From positions 1-13,466 of the forward strand of contig CAMWVK010000013.1 of the NCBI GenBank assembly GCA_947177675.1: DNA of 13,466 nt, given 5' to 3'. A program made the translations under genes and the position numbers. Shown here piece by piece: positions 1 through 6,549 of the stretch; within the stretch, counting starts at the first letter, position 1; every line of letters starts with the position of its first letter. Under the pieces are notes generated by a model. The model did not search any database. It was not told the origin of the DNA and saw nothing but the letters and a program-made list of their open reading frames with translations. Source of the stretch: an uncultured Mucispirillum sp. (GTDB lineage Bacteria; Chrysiogenota; Deferribacteres; Deferribacterales; Mucispirillaceae).

Positions 1-226
1 CCTTGAATTGCGCTTACTAATACATGGTTCTATGATCCTTACCCCAAACATTCATAATAAAATAGCTATTAATAGACAGGGTGTGGGTGTGTGGGGGGGG
101 GTAGCAGAATGTACAAGTGTTATATGCCGCAATTTAAGCATTATATTTTTCTTCAAAAATTTTCTATAACATTTTTTAGCCTGTGTATCTAAAATCAGCG
201 TTTACAAAAATATTATACATTTTCAA
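1..226. other. Non-coding left end with G-rich tract
   Basis: No convincing gene lies here. The region is downstream of the outer-membrane protein gene that ends at 227. Its one notable element is a G-rich stretch on the plus strand (79-101) ending in nine consecutive G, in otherwise AT-rich sequence. A 10-bp perfect palindrome (AATAGCTATT, 61-70) lies just to its left. A 29-codon minus-strand open frame passes through the C-tract but shows no coding character that I recognise. I see no clear intrinsic terminator for the OMP transcript. Confidence 0.5.
79..101 (+). repeat. G-rich tract ending in G9 (possible quadruplex or slippage site)
   Basis: Reading along the plus strand there is GGG, TGT, GGG, TGTGT and then nine G (93-101). 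This gives at least four runs of three G separated by short loops, which fits the usual G-quadruplex pattern. A G9 homopolymer is also the kind of tract that varies in length by slippage. The tract is about 125 bp beyond the end of the outer-membrane protein gene, so any gene it controls would be to the left, outside the window. Confidence 0.6.
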
Positions 227-1075
227 CTAGAATTTTACTTTTATACCAGCATAAAATACAAAGCTGTTTATAAATTTCATTTCTGCAAAGATAGATGAAT
301 ATTTATAAATATCCAGCTCTGCACCAAGCAGCATATTTATATTTTTATCATAATTTTCTTGATATTCTACTGCTGCATATAAATTATTAACAGTGCCAAT
401 TACTAAATATTCATCAGGTATATTTATATTAATATTTTCTGCCATTAATCCGCTGTTAAAAAGAGTAGTGTAATCTGCACCTGCATATATATTTAATATA
501 AAGTTTTTATCAAATGTTATATATGTTCCTGCTTTTAGTGCAAATGATGCATTGTAAAATATATCTTCATATATGTCTGCTGCTGTCCCGCCAAAACCTG
601 CTTTAAATGATATATATGGAGTGTATCTTTTGATAGTCCATTCATAAGCTGTAACAAATCCAGCCATATAAATATGCTCATTACTTTTTCTAGAAAATAC
701 AGCAGTATAATCTTTTACAAGGTCTTTGTTACTTTCTTTATTTATAGTATATTTAATGTCTAAAAGACTGTTTCTAAATGTGTAGTTTATAAATAATTTA
801 AGAAATGGTGTAATATAAAGTCCTGTTTCTGTTTTTATTCCATTACTGGATTTGCTGATTTCTGCACTGTTTATTGTGCTTGATTTTATTAAACTAAATC
901 CATCTGTGCTGCAGTATTCATATCCTGCCTCTATATTAAAAGTATGTTTTTTAATAAATCCTTTTTTACTTAATGTATCATTAAATAATGGCAGATTATA
1001 TGCATAACCTGTTTGTGCCAAAAATTGACACAATAAGAATATGATTACAGCATATCTTATAAATTTAATTTTCAT
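227..1075 (-). CDS. Putative outer-membrane beta-barrel protein
   Basis: The 282-residue product has a typical signal peptide: positive charges at K2, K4 and R7, a hydrophobic core at about 8-20, and likely cleavage after TGYA at residue 25. The mature part has many short alternating segments rich in aromatic and small residues, for example ISFKAGFGG and LNIYAGADY. It ends in VFYAGIKVKF with a terminal Phe, the usual C-terminal signal for assembly of outer-membrane barrels. I do not recognise a named family; about 257 mature residues would suit a barrel of roughly 10 strands. The ATG directly follows the larE stop (TAAATG), so the gene is probably translated by coupling from larE, with an AGG upstream. 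Porin, adhesin or structural role cannot be told apart from sequence alone. Confidence 0.75.
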   Translation of the reverse strand: MKIKFIRYAVIIFLLCQFLAQTGYAYNLPLFNDTLSKKGFIKKHTFNIEAGYEYCSTDGFSLIKSSTINSAEISKSSNGIKTETGLYITPFLKLFINYTFRNSLLDIKYTINKESNKDLVKDYTAVFSRKSNEHIYMAGFVTAYEWTIKRYTPYISFKAGFGGTAADIYEDIFYNASFALKAGTYITFDKNFILNIYAGADYTTLFNSGLMAENININIPDEYLVIGTVNNLYAAVEYQENYDKNINMLLGAELDIYKYSSIFAEMKFINSFVFYAGIKVKF

Positions 1076-1879
1076 TTATATTAACCTGTTCATAGAACCA
1101 GTTTTATATTCTTCTAAATCAATACATACAAAGATAAAACCAAGAGATTTTAGATAAGTGGTAATTGAACTGCGGATTTCTTCATTATTTATGATATTTT
1201 TTATATGATTTTCTGATGCTTCTATTCTGGCGATTTGATTATGGTATCTAACTCTTGCACTGTTAAAGCCAAGAGAATGTATATAACACTCACTTTTAGA
1301 TACTATATCAATCATATCTTTACTTATTTCCATATTATATGGAAACCGTGAAAAATAGCATGCAAAAGATGGCTTATTATAGTTAAGATGAGCCTGTTTT
1401 AAAAGGTTTCTAACATCTTCTTTTGTAAGAGCTGCCATATCAAGTGGGCTTACTGCTCCTGCTTCCTGCACAGCTTTAAAGCCCGGTCGGAAATCTTTTC
1501 TATCGTCATAGTTTGAGCCTTCAACCAGTGTTGAAAGTCCATCTTTTTCAGCTAATTCTTTTAGTATAGAAAACATATATTTTTTACATATATAGCACCT
1601 TTCTTTTGGGTTATATTTAATGTTTTCTATCATTTCCAATGGTTCAAGATAAATTATTTCCTGCTCAATATTAAGCTGTGATGCAGTATTTTCAGCATCT
1701 TTCAGCTCACTTTCAGGATATAAGTAAGAATGAAGTGTATATGCTTTTGTTTTTATATTCAACTTTGACAGGTAGTATAAAAGCAGGGTAGAATCTGTGC
1801 CGCCAGAAAAAGCCACGGCACATGATTTATAACCCTTTAAAATATTGATTAACTTTTCTTCTTTACTTTTTAATGTCAT
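1076..1879 (-). CDS. larE: LarE-type ATP-dependent sulfur transferase (nickel-pincer cofactor synthesis)
   Basis: A PP-loop ATP pyrophosphatase-fold protein of 267 residues, normal for the family. The N-terminal SGGTDS (25-30) is the adenylation loop. RCYICKK (94-100), KPSFACYFSRFPY (169-181), RVRYHNQIARIE (209-220) and the C-terminal DLEEYKTGSMN all match LarE signatures that I know. LarE adenylates the carboxylates of the pyridinium dicarboxylate mononucleotide made by LarB and supplies the sulfur atoms; LarC then inserts nickel to give the cofactor first found in lactate racemase. Cys95, Cys98 and Cys174 are present. From memory, three cysteines mark LarE forms that carry an iron-sulfur cluster instead of sacrificing one cysteine. 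No larA, larB or larC is in the window. The start ATG overlaps the nhaB stop by one base (TAATG), implying translational coupling. Confidence 0.87.
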   Translation of the reverse strand: MTLKSKEEKLINILKGYKSCAVAFSGGTDSTLLLYYLSKLNIKTKAYTLHSYLYPESELKDAENTASQLNIEQEIIYLEPLEMIENIKYNPKERCYICKKYMFSILKELAEKDGLSTLVEGSNYDDRKDFRPGFKAVQEAGAVSPLDMAALTKEDVRNLLKQAHLNYNKPSFACYFSRFPYNMEISKDMIDIVSKSECYIHSLGFNSARVRYHNQIARIEASENHIKNIINNEEIRSSITTYLKSLGFIFVCIDLEEYKTGSMNRLI

Positions 1880-3402
1880 TATAAATTAAAGTTAGTTGCA
1901 ATTAATGCAACTACAGTCATTACAATAGTATATGGAAGTGCAAGTTTCATCATTTGCAGATAAGATAATCTTATTAATGGAGCAAGTGTAGAAGTTAATA
2001 AGAATAAAAATGCAGCCTGCCCGTTTGGTGTTGCAACTGATGGAATATTTGTTCCCATATTAGTAGCAACTGCAAGTTTATCAGCCTGCAGCTGGTCAAT
2101 AATACCGCCTTTTAATGCTGAAACAACTTCAGTAATATAAACTGTTGCAACAAACACATTATCACTGATAGCAGAAAGCACACCGTTTGCAATGAAGAAT
2201 GCTAATATCTGATGTTTACCATCCATTCCAAATACTATATCAATAATAGGTTTAAATAAGCCTTGGTCTGCAATAACTGCAACAATTGTAAAGAATACAA
2301 CTAAAAGTGCAGTAAATGGCAGTGACTCTGTAAATGCTTCACCAAAGTGGTGTTCTTCAATAACCCCTGTAAAGGATGTAGCTAAAATGATAATAGTTAA
2401 GCCAACAAGACCAACTTCTGCTAAATGTAGAGCAAGTGCAATAATTAAAAATACACCAGCAGCAGCTTCTACAATATATCTGCCGATAGTTTTGCTGTCC
2501 ATATTTTCAGAAGTTTTTTTCACTTCAGCTTCTAATACCTGACGGACATTTTCAGGCATTTGGTAACCATAGCCAAATATTTTAAATACTTCTGTTAAAA
2601 CACAAGTTATAAGACCTGCAAAAAATACTGGCACAGAAACAGGGGAACACTCTTTAAAGAACTGAATAAAATCCCAGCCCATTTGTTTACCAATAATTAA
2701 GTTTTGCGGCTCACCTACTAATGTTAATGCACCACCTAATGCTGTGCCAACAGCAGCATGCATCATTAAGTTTCTTAAAAACCCACGGAAATTGTCTAAA
2801 TCTTCTCTGTCAATTTCATCAATACAGTCATCATCTTTAATAGATTTTGTCTGTCTGTCCCCTTTGCTTGATGCATACTTATGGTATATTCCATAAAAAC
2901 CGTAAGCAACAGTAATAACAACTGCTGTAACTGTTAAAGCATCTAAAAATGCAGATAAAAATGCACCAAGGAAACAAAAGATTAGTGATAATAAAATCTT
3001 AGAACGAACGCTTACTAAAAGGCGGGTAAAAATAAAAAGCAGCAGCTCTTTCATAAAGAAAATCCCTGCTACCATAAACATAAGTAATAATAATACTGGA
3101 AAATTATCTACTACATGCTCATAAACATGTTCTGCGGAAGTCATACCAATAACGACTGCTTCAATAGCTAATAAACCACCAGATGGCAGTGGATAGCACA
3201 CTAATGCTAATGCTAATGTAGAGATAAACTCAGCCATTAACACCCAGCCTGCAACAAATGGATTAATAGCAAATAAAATAGGGTTAATGATAAGATATGA
3301 TATAATTAAAATCTTATACCACCTTGGAGCCCTGCCTAAAAAATTAGAGCTGATTGCAGATAATACACTTTTTTCTGCACCTGAATTTTCATTTACCTTC
3401 AT
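1879..3402 (-). CDS. nhaB: Na+/H+ antiporter NhaB
   Basis: A 507-residue polytopic inner-membrane protein that matches enterobacterial NhaB from end to end as I recall it. The match includes [11 protein letters not shown] (20-30), [51 protein letters not shown] (148-158), [32 protein letters not shown] (412-423) and [15 protein letters not shown]. Asp154 in FLDALTV corresponds to the aspartate reported as important for transport in NhaB. The protein exchanges internal sodium for protons, serving sodium and pH balance. The C-terminus is some 16 residues shorter than the E. coli protein. The ATG at 3402 has a good GGGAG site just upstream. The gene leads the nhaB-larE-OMP run, and the insertion sequence now sits about 100 bp upstream in the same orientation. 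Confidence 0.95.
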   Translation of the reverse strand: MKVNENSGAEKSVLSAISSNFLGRAPRWYKILIISYLIINPILFAINPFVAGWVLMAEFISTLALALVCYPLPSGGLLAIEAVVIGMTSAEHVYEHVVDNFPVLLLLMFMVAGIFFMKELLLFIFTRLLVSVRSKILLSLIFCFLGAFLSAFLDALTVTAVVITVAYGFYGIYHKYASSKGDRQTKSIKDDDCIDEIDREDLDNFRGFLRNLMMHAAVGTALGGALTLVGEPQNLIIGKQMGWDFIQFFKECSPVSVPVFFAGLITCVLTEVFKIFGYGYQMPENVRQVLEAEVKKTSENMDSKTIGRYIVEAAAGVFLIIALALHLAEVGLVGLTIIILATSFTGVIEEHHFGEAFTESLPFTALLVVFFTIVAVIADQGLFKPIIDIVFGMDGKHQILAFFIANGVLSAISDNVFVATVYITEVVSALKGGIIDQLQADKLAVATNMGTNIPSVATPNGQAAFLFLLTSTLAPLIRLSYLQMMKLALPYTIVMTVVALIATNFNL

Positions 3403-3473
3403 TTTTTCTCTCCCAAGATAAAACGATTATTATAATATACTATTAATAAACTTATTTTTTTATATTGCAAGAG
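3403..3473 (-). promoter_or_regulatory. nhaB leader and probable promoter region
   Basis: This AT-rich leader separates nhaB from the insertion-sequence target repeat. Read on the minus strand it holds a TATAAT hexamer (3434-3429) about 27 bases before the ATG, and the ribosome site GGGAG near 3410. No good -35 box sits at the right spacing, so the exact promoter is uncertain. Transcription from the insertion sequence could also enter nhaB, because the transposase is read in the same direction and I see no terminator between them. Confidence 0.35.
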
Positions 3474-3500
3474 AAAATTTATTTTTTTTAAATCAAACTT
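3474..3500. repeat. 27-bp direct repeat, left copy (target duplication)
   Basis: This 27-bp sequence begins AAAATTTA, continues with T8 and ends AAATCAAACTT. It is identical, base for base, to 4588-4614. The two copies bracket the insertion sequence exactly: at each end 12 bases lie between the repeat and the shared 13-bp inverted-repeat core. This is best read as the duplicated target site, and the lack of any mismatch suggests a recent insertion. Confidence 0.85.
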
Positions 3501-3525
3501 CTTAACTAACAGGACATATGTTACA
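3501..3525 (+). repeat. Left terminal inverted repeat of the insertion sequence
   Basis: This end matches the reverse complement of 4563-4587 at 19 of 25 positions. The inner 13 bases GACATATGTTACA are perfect and the outer 12 are degenerate (6 of 12). A further inward match (TACCT... then TATTATAAAT...) reaches to about 3566, over the transposase stop codon. Confidence 0.8.
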
Positions 3526-3553
3526 GATTAGATAAAAAATACCTTTTGTTATA

Positions 3554-4489
3554 TTATAAATCAAGCATTAATTTATTTTCTTCAACAATCTCATATGGAG
3601 ATTTAAAATTTAAACATATTTTAGCTGTATTATTATATCGTTCTTGGTGTATTTTAATAGCATTAATTAATTCATTTTTAGAGTAAAATTTATTATTAGC
3701 ATATAAAATTTTACTATCTTCTCTATGACTTCTTTCCACCTTTCCATTCTGCCAAGGTGAATAAGGTCTTATTCGTTTAATAGTATATCCTTTCTTTTCA
3801 GCTGTCTCTTCAAAATAGCTTTTATTGTTTGTAACTTCCTTGTCATTTACAAACTCATAGCCATTATCCACTTGAATTGTTTTTAGTGGAAAGCCAAATT
3901 TACTTTCCAGTTTGTCTAAAAACTTACCTGTTTCATATGTGCTTTTTTCTTCTACTATTTCTAATACTCTCATTCTGCTGTATTCATCTATCGCTGTTAT
4001 CTGATAATATTTTTTACCATAGCTGGAAAACATTATACATTCCTGTGGAACATATTTTATATCTATCTGAACCTTGTCACCTATATACTGACCTGTTATA
4101 TTTTCATACCTTCTATAGCTCTTTTTTGCCTTGTTTAATGACTTTATGCACTTATTCCTTATCTGCATACACATACTGCCAAAACTACGCTTATAACCTA
4201 ATTCTAGAAGTCTTACATATACCTCTGCAATACCATATAAACCGTGTGTTGCATACATTGTAGATATTAATTCCAATTCTGATGCACTATGTTTATTTGG
4301 ACTGTTTCTTGGTCTACGACTTTTAAAGCATAAACTTTGAACTGTCCCGTCATACTTCTTTAACTGCCTGTATACAAACATTCGGTTCACTTGGTATTTC
4401 CGTGCCGCTTTCGTTACTCCTTTTTTCAATGCATACTCACATAACCGTTGACGATAGCGCATTTCTTCTGTTATTATTAGCTTACGCAT
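3554..4489 (-). CDS. IS transposase, DDE integrase-core (IS481-like, possibly IS1202-related)
   Basis: The 311-residue protein has an N-terminal helix-turn-helix (about 9-45, with GVTKAARKYQVNRMFVYRQLKKY), a basic linker (57-66) and an rve-type catalytic core. The catalytic triad is visible: Asp143 in QIDIKYV, Asp208 in IQVDNGYEF and Glu252 in the run WQNGKVERSHRED. The Asp-Glu spacing of 44 is longer than the common 35. It catalyses cutting and strand transfer of the element ends. There is no frameshift or internal stop, so it is probably active. The ATG has an AGAGGT ribosome site seven bases upstream, and that site is one arm of an 11-bp inverted repeat that can hide it. The second half of the opposite strand is open by chance and is not a gene. 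Confidence 0.9.
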   Translation of the reverse strand: MRKLIITEEMRYRQRLCEYALKKGVTKAARKYQVNRMFVYRQLKKYDGTVQSLCFKSRRPRNSPNKHSASELELISTMYATHGLYGIAEVYVRLLELGYKRSFGSMCMQIRNKCIKSLNKAKKSYRRYENITGQYIGDKVQIDIKYVPQECIMFSSYGKKYYQITAIDEYSRMRVLEIVEEKSTYETGKFLDKLESKFGFPLKTIQVDNGYEFVNDKEVTNNKSYFEETAEKKGYTIKRIRPYSPWQNGKVERSHREDSKILYANNKFYSKNELINAIKIHQERYNNTAKICLNFKSPYEIVEENKLMLDL

Positions 4490-4494
4490 TTTTT

Positions 4495-4544
4495 TACCTC
4501 TTAGTTTAGTTTTTTCTTGAATTTATAATATATACTAAGAGGTA
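4495..4544 (-). promoter_or_regulatory. Inverted repeat masking the transposase ribosome site
   Basis: TACCTCTTAGT (4495-4505) and ACTAAGAGGTA (4534-4544) are perfect 11-bp complements with a 28-base AT-rich loop. In the transposase mRNA the downstream arm contains the Shine-Dalgarno sequence AAGAGGT, seven bases from the ATG. A transcript that starts upstream of 4544, such as read-through from panD, would fold and block translation. A transcript that starts within the loop, which holds TATATT/TATAAAT-like sequence, would escape. The repeat could instead act as a transposase or repressor binding site. Confidence 0.65.
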
Positions 4545-4562
4545 TTTTTTTGTACTTATTTT

Positions 4563-4587
4563 TGTAACATATGTCTTTATAGCTTAC
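4563..4587 (-). repeat. Right terminal inverted repeat of the insertion sequence
   Basis: This is the partner of 3501-3525. The perfect core TGTAACATATGTC occupies 4563-4575 and a degenerate outer 12 bases run to the target repeat at 4588. Equal 12-base offsets at both ends support these boundaries. Confidence 0.8.
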
Positions 4588-4614
4588 AAAATTTATTTTT
4601 TTTAAATCAAACTT
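4588..4614. repeat. 27-bp direct repeat, right copy (target duplication)
   Basis: Identical to 3474-3500, including the T8 run. It lies 25 bp downstream of the panD stop, so the insertion landed in the panD-nhaB spacer. Confidence 0.85.
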
Positions 4615-4639
4615 ATGCTTTATAAATTAAAAGATAATT

Positions 4640-5068
4640 TTAATAAAGCTTATTGATGCTAAACTGCCAGTTATCTTCTGTATCACTTATAAAATCATAT
4701 TCTAATATTTCATCTATTGTATTTATACGGCTGTTATGGTTAAAAGTAAGCACTTTTGCTTTTCTAGCGGACATTTCATCATTTGTTACATATTTAGAAA
4801 GAGATATAATCACTTCATCTCCAACCTGACAGCTTCTTGCAGCAGCACCGTTTAAGCATACAACACCGCTGCCTTTTTCTCCGGGAAGAACATAAGTGCT
4901 TATTCTTGCACCACTTGCTTTATTCCATATATATACAAACTCCATAGGACGAATACCTGCCTTATGAAGAATATCTTCATCAATTGTTATACTTCCATGA
5001 TAATGCAGTGCACTTTCTGTTATTTTTATTCCATGCAGTTTTGCAGATATAACTTCAATCAGCTCCAC
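4640..5068 (-). CDS. panD: Aspartate 1-decarboxylase (pyruvoyl enzyme)
   Basis: PanD converts L-aspartate to beta-alanine for pantothenate and coenzyme A synthesis in the cytoplasm. The 142-residue proenzyme shows the self-cleavage site YHGS, with cleavage between Gly25 and Ser26 giving the pyruvoyl group. Other active-site residues known from the E. coli enzyme are present: Lys10, Arg55, Thr58 and Tyr59 in RISTY, and the NGAAA loop (73-77). The protein is a little longer at the C-terminus than E. coli PanD. The start is GTG at 5068, chosen because AGGAGG lies seven bases upstream and because it places the catalytic Lys at the usual distance from the N-terminus. No other pantothenate gene is nearby. 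The gene diverges from the TSUP permease gene, and its transcript runs toward the insertion sequence. Confidence 0.94.
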   Translation of the reverse strand: MELIEVISAKLHGIKITESALHYHGSITIDEDILHKAGIRPMEFVYIWNKASGARISTYVLPGEKGSGVVCLNGAAARSCQVGDEVIISLSKYVTNDEMSARKAKVLTFNHNSRINTIDEILEYDFISDTEDNWQFSINKLY

Positions 5069-5096
5069 TAATCAGCCTCCTAGTGATAGTAGAATA

Positions 5097-5125
5097 GGTA
5101 TATATTAAATCGTTTAAGAAATCAA
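5097..5125 (-). promoter_or_regulatory. Candidate panD promoter
   Basis: On the minus strand TTGATT (5125-5120) and TATACC (5102-5097) are separated by 17 bases, ahead of the panD ribosome site near 5080. The -10 match is moderate. The -35 box abuts a TTGAAA box of the divergent gene, so the two promoters would be back to back around the palindrome TCAATTGA (5122-5129). Confidence 0.4.
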
Positions 5126-5154
5126 TTGAAATAATTATAAATTTATATTATAGG
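5126..5154 (+). promoter_or_regulatory. Candidate promoter of the TSUP permease gene
   Basis: TTGAAA (5126-5131) makes a good -35 box. The -10 position is ambiguous in the AT-rich stretch that follows; TATAGG at 17-base spacing and several TATATT-like alternatives at shorter spacing are possible. The ribosome site GGAGG follows at 5162-5166. Confidence 0.35.
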
Positions 5155-5172
5155 TTATTTTGGAGGGATTAT

Positions 5173-5949
5173 ATGGAATATATCTCTGATTCTTATTATA
5201 TACTTGCATTTTTAATTATTGCCTCATTTTGTGCTGGTTTTATAGATAGTATTGCAGGGGGCGGCGGGTTTATACTTGTGCCTGCTTTAATGCTTGCTGG
5301 TCTTTCTCCAACTATGGCAGTAGCTACAAATAAACTGCCTGCAGTGTTTGGCACTGCAGCTGCAGCATATAACTTTATCCGCAGTAAAACTGTAATATGG
5401 CCTGTCGCATTAATTGGGCTTGTATGTGCTTTTTTAGGCGGGATGGCAGGCTCTCATATAAATTTAGGGGTTTCTCAAGATACTTTAAATAAAATAGTCC
5501 TTTTTATTCTTCCTGTTGCTGCTATTGTAACTTTTATTCCTAAAAAGAATTTGAAGCATAATGTAAAAGATTTTTCCAAAAAAGAATTATATATTGCTGC
5601 ACCAGTTATTTCGTTTATTTTAGGTATATATGATGGTTTTTTTGGTCCTGGAATGGGAACATTTTTAATCATTGCTTTTTATTCTATAATAGGTATGAAT
5701 ATGGTTCAGGCTTCTGCTGTTTCAAAAATAGTAAATTTTGCATCAGGTGCTGGTGCATTAGTAATGTTTTTAAAAGCAGGGCAGGTAATAATAGTTATTG
5801 GTATTCCTCTTTTAATCGCTAATGTTTTAGGCAGTTATATAGGCAGTAAAATGGCTATTAAAAATGGTCAGGCTTTTGTTAAAAAAATATTAATAATTGT
5901 ATTTATTGTAATGTTTATATCACTGATTATTAAAATTATTAAAGGGTAG
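5173..5949 (+). CDS. TSUP-family (TauE/SafE, YfcA-like) membrane transporter
   Basis: This is a 258-residue integral inner-membrane protein with about eight hydrophobic segments in two related halves. The family signatures are clear: GFIDSIAGGGGFILVPAL (22-39), TNKLPAVFGT (52-61) in the first half, and GIYDGFFGPGMGTFL (151-165) followed by SAVSKIVNFASG (181-192) in the second. TSUP proteins are linked to export or uptake of sulfite, sulfonates or other small sulfur-containing or organic anions; the substrate cannot be read from sequence. The ATG follows GGAGG with a six-base gap. It is the only plus-strand gene here and stands alone, divergent from panD. I see no strong terminator after it. 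The assignment to the family is firm and the substrate is unknown. Confidence 0.9.
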   Translation: MEYISDSYYILAFLIIASFCAGFIDSIAGGGGFILVPALMLAGLSPTMAVATNKLPAVFGTAAAAYNFIRSKTVIWPVALIGLVCAFLGGMAGSHINLGVSQDTLNKIVLFILPVAAIVTFIPKKNLKHNVKDFSKKELYIAAPVISFILGIYDGFFGPGMGTFLIIAFYSIIGMNMVQASAVSKIVNFASGAGALVMFLKAGQVIIVIGIPLLIANVLGSYIGSKMAIKNGQAFVKKILIIVFIVMFISLIIKIIKG

Positions 5950-6043
5950 AAATTTGCCTGAAAAATTAGACAATACATATCATAAGCTTATTTAGTTAAT
6001 AACAAGCATTTTAGAAATATAATTTATATTGTATTTATCTAGT

Positions 6044-6075
6044 TGTCTATTCTGAGCATTGTTATCGCTACAATG
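6044..6075. repeat. Degenerate palindromic unit, TGTC-TATTCTGAGC type
   Basis: TGTCTATTCTGAG leads directly into a perfect 6-bp stem (CATTGT 6057-6062, ACAATG 6070-6075) with a 7-base loop. The layout, a TGTC..TTC.GAGC block followed by a short hairpin, resembles the neighbouring unit at 6101-6135 and may be a diverged copy of the same repeat. Confidence 0.4.
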
Positions 6076-6100
6076 TTTATTCTGCTATCCCCTTTCATTT

Positions 6101-6240
6101 TGTCATTCAGAGCCTGTGCAACAGGCGAAGAATCTATAATATGCCAATTTCTACTGTCTGCGATAAACTAGAATGTGGTGAATATATGCAGTATCTACAA
6201 TCAAGACTCTTCGGCTCATTAGTCCCGCCTCAGAGAGACA
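6101..6240. repeat. Imperfect inverted repeat pair, TGTCATTC...GAAGAATCT type
   Basis: The left arm 6101-6135 begins TGTCATTCAGAG and ends GCGAAGAATCT, with its own perfect hairpin (GCCTGT 6112-6117, ACAGGC 6121-6126). The right arm 6204-6240, read on the minus strand, begins TGTCTCTCTGAGGC and ends GAGCCGAAGAGTCT, so the two are clear imperfect inverted copies. Repeats of the form TGTCATTCTGAGC..GAAGAATCT are, from memory, scattered in intergenic regions of several bacterial genomes. This looks like a degraded non-coding palindrome, perhaps a MITE-like element. Confidence 0.6.
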
Positions 6241-6549
6241 TATTTTAGTGGTGCATAATTTATTTAATTGTGTGTAATGTTAAGTGTATGAACTTTAAAG
6301 TATATTATTATAATAAGTATAGAATAAAGACTAATGGATTTACATCATTGTAGGAAAGAGAAAGTTATTTAGCAGCAGTTTAGTAAAAATTTTTTGGATA
6401 ATTTCAATTTTCATCATATTGTCTTAAATGGTCTGGCAATGGAAGCATACTACTGTATTCTTGTTTTACTGTTACTAGATTTTTTTTACTATTATTTCAA
6501 TTCATATATTACTATTTTCTAATTTTTTTTCGTATGAAGTTAATGCCTG

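Larger units (their letters stand above)
3501..4587 (-). mobile_element. Insertion sequence, 1087 bp, single DDE transposase, 27-bp target duplication
   Basis: The element holds one intact transposase gene between imperfect inverted ends. The outer 25 bases of each end agree at 19 positions, with the inner 13 (GACATATGTTACA) identical: 3513-3525 on the left and 4563-4575 inverted on the right. Similarity continues further inward: both ends show a TACCT motif and then a TTATAAAT-containing stretch. Identical 27-bp direct repeats flank it. The transposase looks like IS481/IS3-type integrase-fold enzymes, but IS481 duplications are usually about 4-15 bp. Duplications of 24-29 bp are, from memory, a trait of the IS1202 group, so this may be a small relative. 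It lies between panD and nhaB without breaking either gene. Confidence 0.88.
5950..6549. other. Intergenic region with degenerate repeats
   Basis: These 600 bases, the largest part of an 857-bp gap, contain no gene that I can support. The first half holds two degenerate palindromic units (6044-6075 and 6101-6240). The second half is AT-rich with stop codons in all frames. One short minus-strand frame (6496-6404) ends in LPLPDHLRQYDEN and looks more protein-like than its surroundings, possibly the tail of a lost gene. The rest appears to be decayed sequence. Confidence 0.45.

Noticed and set aside
3421..3450. Possible Xer/dif-like site beside the insertion sequence, as some IS1202-family elements are said to insert near such sites
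   Set aside because: The AT-rich sequence gives only weak partial matches to Xer arms on either side, no better than chance.
3877..4263. Plus-strand open frame of 128 codons inside the transposase gene
   Set aside because: It runs antisense to an intact transposase with visible DDE residues, has no ribosome site, and reads as a biased Leu/Tyr/Cys-rich shadow.
5475..5672. Minus-strand open frame inside the TSUP permease gene
   Set aside because: It is antisense to a conserved permease motif and has no ribosome site.
5941..6000. Terminator for the TSUP gene
   Set aside because: Only a small palindrome (ATAAGCTTAT) is seen with no GC-rich stem and no T run, so I could not support it.
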